A program made the translations under genes and the position numbers. Shown piece after piece: positions 36,601-43,057 of a stretch of 64,000 nucleotides of DNA (position 1 is the first letter of the stretch; the number at the start of each line of letters is the position of its first letter). Location: assembly GCA_036172665.1 (NCBI GenBank), contig CM069874.1, forward strand, positions 53,054,707 through 53,118,706, written 5' to 3'. The stretch comes from Prosopocoilus inquinatus. Lineage: Eukaryota; Arthropoda; Insecta; Coleoptera; Lucanidae. Below the pieces are notes generated by a model. It made no database searches. It worked only from the letters and a program-made list of their open reading frames with translations, and was not told the DNA's origin.

Positions 36601-37224
36601 AAAAGTTGTCGTCCATCGGGGCAGGAAATCGTATTCTTTGTCGACATATTAAAGTTCCTAATAAAACAGAACTTAACTTGTATGTTAATCGCTTTTATTT
36701 GTATGCAGATGTAGGCAGGTACGTATTACCTTGTGGCACTCCACTGTTAATAACTTTTGGTTCTACGACCTGTATTGTGCCATCTTCCAGGAAAAAATAG
36801 ATTTTTACTTTCCTGATTTGGAACGGAGAGCGACGTACTTCCTGCAAGGTCTCTTGAAAGAAGGCGTCAAAGCACAAAATCTAAAACTAAGATTGATTTG
36901 CGTCAGGAAGGCGAGTGATTCGAAACAGACCTGTTTGTCGAAGGAAATCCATGATGGAATTTCTGCAACTTCGCCTCTGGGAAACACGGAAGGATATCTA
37001 TCACTTAGAGGGCCGAACATGTTCGGTTTGACCTTTTCTATCAGTATTGGCACCTTACCCATGAGTGCAAAGTAGCAGTCCCTGTGAAACTTAGTTCTTC
37101 CAATCTGAAATTTTATTAGGTTTTTACTTGAATTATTTTAACTGATTTGTAAAATTCGGCTTACGTTCTGGTTAAATGTGTAACCGGGTAAAAGTGGAAG
37201 CGCTGGTACACGTGCAGACATCAT
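6029..37224 (-). CDS. Efhc1: EFHC1/EFHC2-like protein, complete nine-exon gene
   Basis: Exons, in transcript order: 37165-37224, 36931-37104, 36730-36880, 36356-36657, 16173-16917, 15755-15951, 15568-15692, 6321-6614, 6029-6269. The junction phases all agree and give 2289 nt, about 762 aa; human EFHC2 is of similar size. Exons 3-4 encode the first DM10 domain (FDAFFQE ... YFFLEDGT ... ITDCDRFT), exon 5 the second (FYGYWDDRE ... TDCDPFTKEYY), and the end of exon 5 plus exon 6 the third (ILRFEARM ... DADEYALRYME). Exons 7-9 carry the C-terminal region with a degenerate EF-hand loop (DPRRTGLLSKQD). Family members are microtubule inner proteins of ciliary and flagellar doublets, so expression in sperm and sensory cilia is expected (inference). 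Two ATGs are adjacent at the start. Introns 4 and 7 are swollen by TEs; intron 7 has a GC donor. Copy number and EFHC1 versus EFHC2 assignment are not settled. Confidence 0.92.
7762..8445 (+). pseudogene. Isolated two-exon fragment of an M16-family metallopeptidase
   Basis: Exon a (7762-7884, 41 codons) reads EFYRPENLKIIITGQVKPEE; exon b (8191-8445, 85 codons) continues with GERGAFTRPWQSAVPP and YSMGWRGPSA. Both are phase 0 at each end, with good cctag/gtaaga and tttcag/gtatgt splice sites, and no internal stops. The sequence matches my knowledge of the inverse-zincin M16 proteins of the C05D11.1 / presequence-protease-like group. The catalytic HxxEH motif lies further upstream in that family and is absent here. 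A possible third exon at 8530 starts VVYSI but soon reads into unrelated sequence. No other exons are visible for kilobases on either side, and the piece lies antisense in an EFHC intron. A partial duplication is the simplest reading; exons of a distant real gene are the alternative. Confidence 0.65.
8570..8720. repeat. Partial copy of a cccgccaaaaaaa-ended MITE
   Basis: The stretch from about 8638 (cccgccaaaaaaaattgcgaca ... tttttgagctatttta) resembles the left end of the foldback element at 52107-52415 (cccggcaaaaaaatctgggac ... tttttgagttatttca). Only one end is visible. Confidence 0.4.
9440..9655 (-). pseudogene. Tc1/IS630-type transposase relic (HTH region)
   Basis: On the - strand about 63 codons encode a helix-turn-helix region (MKYANAATLVGVDHSSVSRV), then an arginine-rich RRRRNDRKRAKLLRDE linker, as in the DNA-binding part of Tc1/mariner transposases. 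Past a stop codon the same frame continues VLRNRRCTSSKLN, the second HTH of such proteins. The DDE domain and terminal repeats are missing. It is dead. The 86-codon open frame on the + strand over the same bases is a shadow. Confidence 0.6.
9889..10004. mobile_element. Short hairpin MITE
   Basis: The inverted ends are ttttcgattgggatg and catcccaatcgaaaa, about 85 bases apart. The interior also pairs weakly. There is no coding capacity. I could not fix a target duplication. Confidence 0.5.
10166..10291. mobile_element. Second short hairpin MITE
   Basis: The left arm begins acctggtttctggaaactt and continues ttatcattagataa; the right arm is ttatctgacgataaaagttt followed by ctagaaaccgggt. The arms are about 33 bp and pair with few mismatches around a loop of about 60 bases. 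No coding capacity. Confidence 0.55.
10350..11280 (-). mobile_element. Penelope-like element A (PLE-A), 5'-truncated copy 1
   Basis: Read on the - strand: the end of a Penelope reverse transcriptase (NDKLITNWFHKPTRSGRYIN, then HSYTPKNYKIATIISLTDRA; 11280-11130); a disrupted stretch; the GIY-YIG nuclease start near 10940-10870 (SNCNSVYIGETS); a C-terminal segment (10573-10812); and a 3' UTR with a hammerhead-like motif at 10412-10449. The catalytic RT motifs are missing through 5' truncation and the frame is broken. It faces copy 2 (11690-12710) head to head, with a foldback element between. 5' truncation and inverted arrangements are common for PLEs. Confidence 0.8.
10412..10449 (-). ncRNA. 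Hammerhead-ribozyme-like motif, PLE-A copy 1
   Basis: On the - strand: CTGACGA, one extra A, helix II GCTATA-AATC-TATAGC, then GAAAC, GTT and GAGTG. This matches a type I hammerhead core with a one-base-pair helix III (C-G) and UU before the cleavage site. The 5' side of helix I is agctt here instead of the cactc that pairs with GAGTG in other copies, so this copy is probably inactive. Hammerheads in PLEs are established knowledge; activity here is inference. Confidence 0.6.
11280..11640. mobile_element. Foldback element with 48-bp terminal repeats plus a hairpin arm
   Basis: Two exact 48-base inverted repeats, 11280-11327 and 11415-11462 (core atagcgacatcttactatcg), flank a spacer containing gcaaggcggccatgcttgct. 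Directly to the right, 11475-11632 holds one arm of the palindrome seen whole at 38820-39125 (aatgtcgagctacgtctctg ... aaaacgatttgcaca). Further copies are at 35640-35945 and 38690-39125, with single-ended scraps near 21241, 29680, 49565-49640, 51285 and 60830. It is non-autonomous. The short open frames in it are repeated only because the DNA is repeated. Confidence 0.7.
11690..12710 (+). mobile_element. Penelope-like element A, 5'-truncated copy 2
   Basis: A 156-codon frame (11702-12172) encodes the RT thumb region (RYINFHSYTPKNYKIATIIS) followed by a long linker and the start of the GIY-YIG nuclease (VVYEIKCSNCNSVYIGETSQ). A one-base frameshift then breaks it; the rest of the domain and C-terminus (LVEHSLVNNHNFDFDNT) follow in other frames to about 12445. 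The 3' UTR has a hammerhead-like motif at 12586-12630 and ends near caattttcatcggacaagaa. It mirrors copy 1 and shares most of its sequence. Inactive as it stands. Confidence 0.82.
12586..12630 (+). ncRNA. Hammerhead-ribozyme-like motif, PLE-A copy 2
   Basis: CACTC, CTGACGA, extra A, helix II GCTATA-AACC-TATAGC, GAAAC, GTT, then GTGTT in place of GAGTG. The catalytic core and helix II are complete. The 3' strand of helix I is mutated and pairs poorly with CACTC. Confidence 0.6.
14576..15435. mobile_element. Non-autonomous element with inverted tcgccg/cggcga arrays
   Basis: The left end (14576-14705) has about eight words of the type attcgccgtcg/gattcgtcgt; the right end (15310-15420) has the complementary words cggcgaattg and gacggtgaatcg. 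The outermost sequences ggttttgaggggtctaggac and cccatccccggttttgagac are not simple inverted repeats, so the exact ends are unsure. The middle 600 bases are AT-rich with no ORF. Dense subterminal repeats in opposite orientation look like transposase-binding sites of a DNA transposon. Confidence 0.55.
15568..16917 (-). CDS. Efhc1: EFHC-like gene, exons 5-7 (second and third DM10 domains)
   Basis: Exon 5 (16173-16917, 248 codons plus one base) begins VLKFYGYW and carries DM10 domain 2, then opens domain 3. Exon 6 (15755-15951) completes domain 3 with the conserved INSFHFVLIDADEYALRYME. Exon 7 (15568-15692) encodes a helical linker beginning YPKANIQLIMDNV. The intron after exon 7 starts AAG|GCAAGT, a match to the GC-AG donor consensus. 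The 221-bp intron 15952-16172 contains coding-like sequence of unknown origin that does not stay open in any frame compatible with splicing. Confidence 0.92.
18007..20298 (-). mobile_element. Mariner-type DNA transposon with 489-bp inverted repeats
   Basis: The terminal inverted repeats are 18007-18495 and 19810-20298 and begin tacaccctgtccgtttttcg. TA lies immediately outside both ends (18005-18006, 20299-20300), the duplication expected for the IS630-Tc1-mariner superfamily. The repeats look almost identical along their length, suggesting recent activity or recent insertion. Between them is one transposase gene on the - strand (18610-19735). Open frames inside the repeats (18302-18496 and 19843-20049) are mirror copies and not genes. 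The long repeats separate it from classic mariners, which have about 30-bp ends. Confidence 0.9.
18610..19735 (-). CDS. DD41D mariner-family transposase with a 61-bp intron
   Basis: Exon 1 (19502-19735, 78 codons) encodes the N-terminal HTH (MPFSSQEQRDMIQIYY) and ends EILQV at a gtaaac donor. A 61-bp intron (19441-19501) ends ttaattag. Exon 2 (18610-19440) continues VQHNPSVSSREIAAQL through the second HTH and the DDE domain. Joined in phase 0 the protein is 354 aa, about normal for this family, with no stop or frameshift. Catalytic residues: D in WSDECKF, D in FQQDGAPPH, D in SPLDYFLWG. The last two are separated by 41 residues, so the triad is DD41D, unlike the DD34D of Mos1. Without the intron the gene would look split in two. 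It may be active. Confidence 0.88.
22429..23955 (+). CDS. Non-LTR ORF1 protein (PHD-like, coiled coil, CCHC)
   Basis: About 508 aa from the first ATG with protein-like sequence; the frame is open upstream but that part is 5' leader. Residues about 15-65 form a PHD-like zinc finger (CVFC ... CTSCKKYCHHKC ... WKCVVCE). Residues about 105-250 are a heptad-rich coiled coil (ELKEENDQLKREIKAMKEEL). A basic RNA-binding-like middle region follows, and near the C-terminus are CCHC knuckles (CFRCGRLNHVATDC, CIKCGNVEHKSDSC, then a partial CINCEEN). Such proteins coat element RNA in a ribonucleoprotein particle. No stop or frameshift is visible, in contrast to ORF2. Confidence 0.85.
   Translation: MNLKMNLNENIDVNICVFCKLQFVEAKSVTQCTSCKKYCHHKCGGVKESRGIHMKTNWKCVVCEPTENKSTQENLDYESDISKTHQLTSNTRKRSKAEPSASCSDVVMEDLYKLFKDICVQYEHIKIKLELTIKENQTLKDDVARLNCTVNDNFNEIKSEVKTMRENINQHNTEVSESRKNDETKGFEELKEENDQLKREIKAMKEELKRNISVTEADKNFKLEVLKELKNVREDVRKENNDVVKSKPLKKAPTYKEALLRDVVIIQPKIQQECKQTVATLQNKVKPSEISVGISNVKNLKEGAVVVTCSNSEGKNRLKDEAINKLGDNYIVRISKTRNPTIKIVGMSEQCSKEELRNSIINQNDNIEDKMKLFDVKLCKKMKQKFMAIVEINGDLFRDIMIAREGKLNVGWDRCTVYEHISILRCFRCGRLNHVATDCKHEERCIKCGNVEHKSDSCVNSDNKCINCEENNKKLNLNLNINHSPLDNECAVIDRIKQSLSKKTDYGA
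23970..26799 (+). pseudogene. Non-LTR ORF2: APE endonuclease and reverse transcriptase, broken
   Basis: The endonuclease begins near 24015 (ITHLNIRSIRTKCH ... LCLSEHWL) and keeps GDFN and a SDH catalytic end (24430-24620). A stop at about 24682, a frameshift near 25110-25250 and another near 25710 interrupt the frame. The reverse transcriptase keeps IIPIYKNKG, NSYRPIAV, HGYRTGRST, GVPQGSILGP and the YADD catalytic motif (25973-25984). The C-terminal part ends about 26799 after another break near 26395. The enzyme would nick target DNA and prime cDNA synthesis from the nick, but this copy cannot make a full protein. Confidence 0.85.
26925..26956 (+). repeat. TTA microsatellite tail of the non-LTR element
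   Basis: Following AATAAAAT is an uninterrupted run of about eight TTA units. Many CR1-, Jockey- and I-type LINEs end in a short tandem repeat rather than poly(A); here it marks the 3' end of the retrotransposon. Confidence 0.75.
27103..27589. mobile_element. TA-flanked MITE (487 bp) with three TGACGTCA palindromes
   Basis: The ends are cagtgtgaataa and taactcactctg with TA on each side (27101-27102, 27590-27591). Subterminal inverted segments also match: gccacaaactggcgttttt on the left and aaaaacgccagtttgtgac on the right. Inside are TGACGTCA sites near 27243, 27461 and 27503, identical to a cAMP-response element core. No ORF. Confidence 0.7.
28470..28880. repeat. Two-copy direct tandem duplication of about 200 bp
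   Basis: Unit 1 (about 28470-28670) and unit 2 (about 28681-28880) share acgtttg-ttccgctagatgg, tttaaaatatttttttattt, tttttattcatctct and cattttgttttttatcca-like text in the same order, with scattered differences. The 62-codon open frame in unit 2 is not supported by anything else. From 27590 to 30480 the rest of the interval holds no gene; a foldback scrap is at 29680-29735. Confidence 0.65.
30495..30610 (+). repeat. PLE-A terminal scrap with a decayed hammerhead-like motif
   Basis: It contains CTGACGA (30506-30512), helix II GCTATT-AATC-TATAGC with one mismatch, GAAAT and GTTGAG (to 30540), then ataattctgtctggttgaag, a variant of the PLE-A 3' terminal sequence. An AT microsatellite (30541-30580) splits it. 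The GAAAC to GAAAT change and the loss of helix I pairing make activity unlikely. Confidence 0.5.
31565..31925 (-). mobile_element. PLE-B tail, copy 1
   Basis: It is the 3' part of Penelope-like family B, nearly the same as the copies at 53380-55795. It includes a C-terminal coding remnant, a TATA-like block (near 31690) and a hammerhead-like core at 31599-31638. It lies between the two halves of the Tc1 relic, next to the Transib relic. Confidence 0.75.
31599..31638 (-). ncRNA. Hammerhead-ribozyme-like motif, PLE-B copy 1
   Basis: On the - strand: CTA, CTGAAGA, extra U, helix II GGCAGC-ATA-GCTGCC, GAAA, TACGTT, TC, TAG. Helix I is the CTA/TAG pair; UC before TAG fits the cleavage position. 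The helix III strand (TACGTT here, self-complementary TACGTA in other copies) is too short to close on itself and would be better formed between two molecules. Confidence 0.55.
31914..33010 (+). pseudogene. Transib-like (RAG1-related) transposase relic
   Basis: Several frames in order look like parts of a Transib-type transposase: an N-terminal piece with HHLYRNFDERW (to 32120), then PEEALDFILDNN and IYPDYRKIW (about 32425-32560), then AKIIFSYGFDGTSGLSMYKQ (32700-32760), and in another frame SRPLKLEYTKESAKHLLQEK (about 32868-32930). The GFDGxSGxSxYKQ and RPxKLxxxKE blocks are what I recognise from Transib proteins, the DNA-transposon family related to the RAG1 recombinase. Frameshifts and stops are frequent. 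I could not find the terminal inverted repeats. Confidence 0.55.
34917..35087. mobile_element. Pogo/Tigger-like MITE
   Basis: The left end is cagtcgcatctctttaactc and the right end is gttatggaggttcgattg; the aacctcca/ttaactcg words recur internally. TA lies outside both ends. Ends starting CAGTCG and TA duplications are characteristic of pogo-type non-autonomous elements. A second fragment of the same type, tacagtgaaggtcggctgta, follows near 35108. Confidence 0.55.
35640..35945. mobile_element. Foldback family copy with partly deleted left arm
   Basis: It begins with the atagcgacatcttactatcg block (35668), runs through gcaaggcggccatgcttgct, then reads tagaaaaattttgtgcaaat and the right arm (aatgtcgagctacgtttctg ... 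aaaaacgatttgcacaaaat). Compared with 38690-39125 most of the left hairpin arm is missing, leaving about 28-bp inverted ends. Confidence 0.65.
36356..37224 (-). CDS. Efhc1: EFHC-like gene, exons 1-4 (start and first DM10 domain)
   Basis: Exon 1 (20 codons, with the LPLLPGYTF motif typical of EFHC N-termini) ends at a gtaagc donor. Exon 2 begins with IGRTKFHRD and ends FDKQ. A 50-bp intron (36881-36930) must be removed to join it to ILCFDAFFQET; read straight through, the frame hits stops, which is why the region looks fragmented. A 72-bp intron (36658-36729) then splits a glycine codon in SGVPQG. Exon 4 ends LKNDRK at a gtattt donor and joins exon 5 in phase 0. Introns this small are common in insects. 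Confidence 0.92.
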
Positions 37225-39802
37225 AAAGCTTTTCTTTTTAATAAAATTTCTGCGCAAAGATTAAAAAAAAGTGTTGAAAGTGACGGTCACAAATTGTTTT
37301 GTCAATGTGTGTAATGGGGTGTTTGGTATCTATGAGACGAGTTGTTTACTTACACGTTCCTTCTTCACAGCGCACAGTGGGGCAATTTTTTGTGTCAAAA
37401 ATCTATAAATTAAAAAAAGTTGTTTCGTGAAATTGATATTTGACGCAAATGACAAGAGAAGCAGTAAAAAATAGAATTAAGGAGCAAACATACTATAAAG
37501 TTGATGTACAAGGTGTTGAAAAAATCATTTTGTATTCGCTTCACTAGATTTGATTCGATCAAGTATAAAAGTTCTTAGAAATCACATTTACGTAATTTAA
37601 ATAAAAGTTTTAATAAATGCAACTTAAAAAGTGCAAAAAAATATAATTTTGATTATCAAGGAAAATTCCATAGCTGGGCTGCAGTCAAAAGCGGCAATTA
37701 AAACTCCTTTAAAGTTCAACCGAACTTTCGGAAATTTTATTTCCTTTTCCAAGCTTTCTACAAAAAATAATTTACATTAATATTTTATAAAAATAAAAAT
37801 TACTTACTCCTTAACGAGTCTTAATAGATTCTGATTATTTCAATTACGTAAACGGGGTTAAAATACTTTAATTTAGTTTTTCTTTGGGAAATAGAAAATA
37901 AGAAAATTTCGCCACTTATCTATAATTTACAATTCAAGCAGGTAGCGTGCTTTAAATGAGTCAAAGACAATTTTCAATAATAAATTTTTGCTGCCATCAG
38001 ACAATTTCCTAAAAATAACAAAAAATAACTCTTTCTTACTCTTTCGAAGGTTCTTGGCTCCGAAACTGTACAAATAAATAAAGTCCCCCAAGTGCTGCAA
38101 TGGATTTATTGAGCACTATGTTAAATTGACATAAAAAAAAATAAACAAGCACAAAAAATATACATATAAAAATAAAATTTAGTTTAAAGAAATTTTGAAA
38201 AGAAATGCTACATGACATATAAGGCAACACTTACTATACCTTTTAGGCAGAACTGAGGAACAGAGATTTTTACGATGCTTCGAATGAATTCTGGACATCA
38301 GAGTGGTTTCCTTCGCGTGTACAAACTCACACACTCACTCATGTTTCCCTGCAGGGGTTTTCTAGAGATATTCAACTTTTATGGTAAAAACAACCGCACG
38401 ATTGAACGGTTAGGAGGATAACTTTTTGGGAGACTCTACGCGGATACTCTTGATGGATACTCCCGGTGCATACTGATTTAATTTTTTATTCGCTCCCGTT
38501 GCGGAGCCTGAATGCTTATCTTAAAAACGTCCCCTTCTCACGCTTAGCTTACAGGCGTTACAAAGGTTGCCTAAATCAGGGGGCAACTTTAACAAGCATT
38601 TAACATTAATTTGGCACGACGACGGAAGGACGGAACATAGTCGCACGGTATCTACGGGTAATGCAATCTTAATTATTATTAACAGAATAAATAGCGACAT
38701 CTTACTATCGCTTTTTGACCTGACATTGCAGTAGGGTGGACAAATTGAAGCGGGATTTGCTCCTAATAAGTTCCCCATGCAAGGCGGCCATGCTTGCTGT
38801 CAAAGCATAATGAAAGATTTTAGAAAAATTTTGTGCAAATCGTTTTTGATTGCAGCGAGAACCTCGAGCAGCCTCTGGACAGCTGTTTCAGCCCTGCTTG
38901 GGGCTTCTTCAGCAGAGACGTAGCTCGACATTCCCGCTGCAAACAAAAACGACTTGCCCAATTTATTCGCATTTGCGAATAAATTGGGCAAGTCGTTTTT
39001 GTTTGCAGCGGGAATGTCGAGCTACGTCTCTGCTGAAGAAGCCCCAAGCAGGGCTGAAACAGCTGTCCAGAGGCTGCTCGAGGTTCTCGCTGCAATCAAA
39101 AACGATTTGCACAAAAAAATTTTTTTAATTATTATTGTTATGACTACAGTATTTCCTGTTCAGCTCATTATCGACTGAGAAAGTTTATATTAAAATAAAA
39201 CAGATTAAATTCCACCCGCAGTAATCAAACTAAATTAAAATTTCGAATAAAATATAAGATCGACTTTTCGGGGCGTTTACCATTATAATGATCAAGGAAA
39301 ACCGATAATAATTAATTTTAATATAAATCAGTTTCTCTTCCTCTGAAATAATGTATAATTTGTATCACAATTTTAGTTTTTGAAAAATATCATTGTCATT
39401 CATATATCATCAGTAAAAGATTCTATTACCTGTTCATAGAATAGCAATTTTATACATACAAAGTTATACTTTTAGAATAAAACAACATAGGGAATTTTAA
39501 TTCGAACTTTTGCTCTTTGTAGGAGGGAGGGGGGGGGGTTATGCCACTATTAACCTTTTTTCCAACACCCTGTATTATATGAAATTAAAAAAAAAAACAT
39601 TTTTCGTAATGAACTTGAAGTATACTTCAAAACACGCCATTGGATGAATTAAATCATAAATTTATTACTTCTATAATTTACTTGTTTGCGAATTAATTCA
39701 AAATGGCAACTAAAACATCAATAAAAAGAATGTTGGTAGGGTTTCGCGGTGGTAAAAAGAACACTAGTAAACTTATTAAATAAGCTTTAAGTAAACAAAC
39801 TG
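37225..39802. other. Upstream region of the EFHC gene; no gene seen
   Basis: It contains the presumed EFHC promoter on the - strand immediately right of 37224, for which I see no clear TATA box, and the foldback palindrome at 38690-39125. A short G-run (39531-39539) and otherwise AT-rich sequence make up the rest. The 60-90-codon frames here have no protein-like composition. Confidence 0.5.
38690..39125. mobile_element. Foldback element with a near-perfect 300-bp palindrome
   Basis: The head (38694-38812) is the same as that of the copies at 11281 and 35665. It is followed by a palindrome: left arm about 38820-38971, right arm 38974-39125, two-base centre at 38972-38973. The arms look identical over about 140 bases before indels in the outer A-runs. 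As a consequence the same 60-90-codon frames appear on both strands in mirror image; these are not genes. Confidence 0.8.
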
Positions 39803-39974
39803 CCATATATTTAAACTAATAATTTAAAGGATGTTTTAATGGTACGCACTCGTGGCTGGTTTAAACTCAACTCTACTTTATTCTCATAAATACATATGTA
39901 CAAGAAAAGATACCATACCTGTTAGATGTAAACAGAACTAAAACCCCAATTCTTCTATACAATACTCTGCAATA
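39803..39974 (-). repeat. Gypsy 3' LTR
   Basis: 172-bp direct repeat of 42886-43057. On the - strand it contains gagaataaagtag, a plausible polyadenylation signal. The outer ends are set by loss of similarity and could shift by a few bases. Confidence 0.8.
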
Positions 39975-40044
39975 CCTCATACTCTTTCCCTTAAATTGCG
40001 ACTTAAACTAATTGTTTACAAAATAACGTTTTCATAAATAAAAT

Positions 40045-42703
40045 TTATTCATCTGACTTTTGCAGTCGCGGTCTCAAATTATACCTGGAAGCAGACATAA
40101 CTTCTGACGTTTCGGCCGTTAAATTTTTTGATACACTATCACGAGATGTAGAAGCTACTGATACGTCGTTAACCGTAGAAGGTACGTCTACTTGGTTTTC
40201 AAGGGTATTGTTTTCATTAGAACTACCAGAATGAGGTACCCAAGAAGAAGGTAAAGAACTGCGTGACTTACGTATCTGATCTGAGTGTCTAAGCACTTCT
40301 TTTCCTCCCTGTAACCGCACGTCAAACAACATTTTACCATCCGTACCTACTACTTTCGCCGGTTGCCATACTGTATTACTTGGGTTTACAAAATCTCTCA
40401 CTGAAACTTCATCATTTACCCTGATACTAGTCCGCTTCAAACTTTTCTTTTCTAAATGTGCTTTTTTCAACATTAATTTAATGTGTTTAACTAAATTTTC
40501 GGCTTCTCCATTGCTAGATGGATGGTAAGGAGCTGTACAAATGTGCTTAATGCCATTTTGCTTTAAAAACTCACCAAATTCCTGCGACAAAAAGGGTGGA
40601 CCGTTGTCTGATATAATAGCCGTGGGTAATCCAAAACGGGAAAATATTGCACGCAAGAAATTAATGGTACTTTTAGCATTTGTAGTTTGCATTCTCTCCA
40701 CTTCAATCCACTTAGGATAAACGTCCTTAACGACTAAATATTTGGAACCGAATATTGGTCCTAAGAAATCTAAATGTAGTCTAGACCAGGGTTCTATCGG
40801 TCTGGGCCAAGGACAACTGTATTTAGGAGGACTAGACAACAAAGTAGAACAGGGAACACATTTGCTACAGATGCTCTCAATATCTGCGTCCATAGAGGGC
40901 CACCAAAAGTAACTTCTGGCCATAGATTTGGTTTTTGAAATTCCCATAAATACTATTTAAAACAGAATCCTTACGCGTCTCCCTCGCAATTGTCTTATAA
41001 TTAACTGGTGTAGCTTCTTCCATATAGAAGATATGCCCAAAATCTGTTTGTTTTTCACTATTTATGTGCAAAGCTAAGCGCGATAATCCATCTGCGTTGC
41101 CGTTTTTCTGGGATGTTATATATTGAATACGATATTTATACGCAGACAAAATAATAGCCCATCGCTGAAGTCTACTATAGCTGCCATTGCCGGAATTCCC
41201 TTATTTCCTCCAAAAATAGTGAACAAAGGTTTATGGTCGGTGATGAAAGTAAACTCTCTGCCATATAAATATTGGTGAAACTTTTTCACACCGAATATTA
41301 TTGCCAGGCCTTCTCTTTCAATTTGCGAAAAAGGTTCAGCTTTATTAAGTGTCCTTGAGGCGTATGCAATAGGTTTAGAGTCACCATTAGGATAAATGTG
41401 AGAAATAACAGCACCAAGTCCTACTGAACTAGCGTCACAAGCTAAACTTATGGGTAAGTCGGAATTAAAATGTGCTAAAATTCTTGATGATGTCAATTCC
41501 TTTTTGACTAATTCAAAAGCCCTTTCGGTTTCAACTGACCATTTTCATTTTGTATTTTTATGAAGTAATTTATATAACGGGTGCAAAATGGAACTTAAGT
41601 TTGGTACAAATTTCCCGTAATAATTAATGAGTCCCAAAAAAGCTTGAAGCTCCTTAACATTATTAGGACGTTTAACATTTAAAATTGCGTCAATCTTTTC
41701 TCTGGAACTATGTAATCCATTTGCGTCTATAGTAAAACCAAGATAAGTAATTTCTTTTTGAAAGAAACTGCATTTTTCAGGCTTTATTTTTAGACCAGCA
41801 TTTAATAACTGAGTTAAAACCGCTTTTAATCTGACTAAATGTTCATTAAAATTTAGCCCTGTAATTAAAATATCGTCCAGGAATAAACAACTGATCAATT
41901 ATTTTTTGAAAAATAGCCGGGGCCGACGCTATTCCAAATGGCAAACGGTTATAAGTAAAAAGTCCCTTATGAGTGTTTAGAGCAACAATCTTTTTTGACT
42001 CGTCATCTAATTCAATCTGGGCGTAAGCTTGGGTTAAATCAATTTTGCTAAACATCTGACCTCCTTTTAAATTAGCGAATATTTCCTCAACACGAGGTAA
42101 AGGATATTTATTTATCTGCAACATTGGGTTAACCGTAATTTTGAAATCGATGCACAATCTAATTTGACCGTCTTTTTTCAAAATTGGAACCACCGGTGTA
42201 CCCCATTCGCTAAACTCAAGAGGTGATAACACTCCTTTACTTACCAAATTGTTAATTTCCTGGCCCACTTTTTCCTTCATAGCAAAAGGTAAGGGACGAG
42301 CTCTACAAAAAACTGGGTGAGATCCTATCTTTAGAATTAATTTAGCCTTTCCTTTATTAAAGGTTCCCAATTCATTTTTAAAAAGATCCGAAAATTCCTG
42401 AATAAATTTTTCTTTAATGTTTCCCGTACTACTGGAACTTTGTAAGGCAAAAACGGACGTTGTATTCAACTTGAATATTCTAAACCAAGTCCTGCCAAGT
42501 AATGGTGGTATAACATATAATTTAACATTTTCCGTGACATTGCGAATTGTAGCATTAACGTTAATGTAACCGCAAGTACTTCTTTTTTGCTCAACATAAC
42601 TTTTCAGATTTACATTTGATTTAATTAATGGAAATTTATTGAAATTTCTTAAATACAAATCTTTAGAAATAACCGACACCGCCGATCCCGTGTCAACTTC
42701 CAT
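40045..42703 (-). pseudogene. Gypsy pol polyprotein remnant
   Basis: In order on the - strand: aspartic protease remnant with DTGSAVSV (near 42690); reverse transcriptase with KKDGQIRLCIDF, FSKIDLTQAYAQI and, after a frameshift around 41880, FLDDIL (the xxDD catalytic site); RNase H beginning SLACDASSVGLGAVISH (41480-41230); and integrase (40947-40045) with a partial zinc-binding motif (CSKCVPC), LDFLGPI, ISDNGPPF and PSSNGEAE supplying D, D and E. Further frame breaks lie near 41530, 41130 and 40930, and part of the integrase C-terminal region after KKAHLEKK is missing. The element would copy RNA to cDNA and integrate it, but this copy cannot make the full polyprotein. Confidence 0.85.
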
Positions 42704-42885
42704 ATTAATGTTAACATTGGCTATTTTTAGGGTAGGTAGTAATAAAATACTGATTTAAACGAGAAGTGTACGTTGACCAGTTTTTAGTCCCCAAATCAAA
42801 TTCTTTAATTTTTCCGACCGCCATTAGCACCTTAATTAACGGTATTTATTTACTTAATTTATTTAAAATCTTCGTCGCCAATTTT

Positions 42886-43057
42886 CCATATATTTAAACT
42901 AATAATTTAAAGGATGTTTTAATGATACGCACTCGTGGCTGGTTTAAATTCAACTTTACTTTATTCTCATAAATACATATGTACAAGAAAAGATACCATA
43001 CCTGTTAGAAGTAAACAGAACTAAAACCCCAATTCTTCTATACAATACTCTGCAATA
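42886..43057 (-). repeat. Gypsy 5' LTR
   Basis: It matches the other LTR apart from four substitutions that I can count (g/a, two c/t, t/a). On the - strand it should contain the promoter; no clear TATA box is visible. Confidence 0.8.

Larger units (their letters stand above)
39803..43057 (-). mobile_element. Gypsy-type LTR retrotransposon, gag deleted
   Basis: Direct repeats of 172 bp (39803-39974 and 42886-43057) are the LTRs; I count four differences between them, so insertion is fairly recent. Read on the - strand, the 5' LTR (right) is followed by a ttggcgacgaagat primer-binding-like block, the first codons of gag (MAVGKIKEFDLGTKNW, near 42827-42780), and then directly protease, reverse transcriptase, RNase H and integrase. 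Most of gag is missing. A purine tract aagggaaagag precedes the 3' LTR (left). There is no envelope ORF. No target duplication is evident. Inactive, though its RNA could in principle use other copies' proteins. Confidence 0.85.

Noticed and set aside
38800..39178. Four mirrored open frames of 63-92 codons
   Set aside because: Arise from the palindrome; the same DNA read from both arms. Kept only as a finding about conservation.
39521..39540. G-run as a possible quadruplex
   Set aside because: One tract only, not four separated runs; probably a simple slippage tract.
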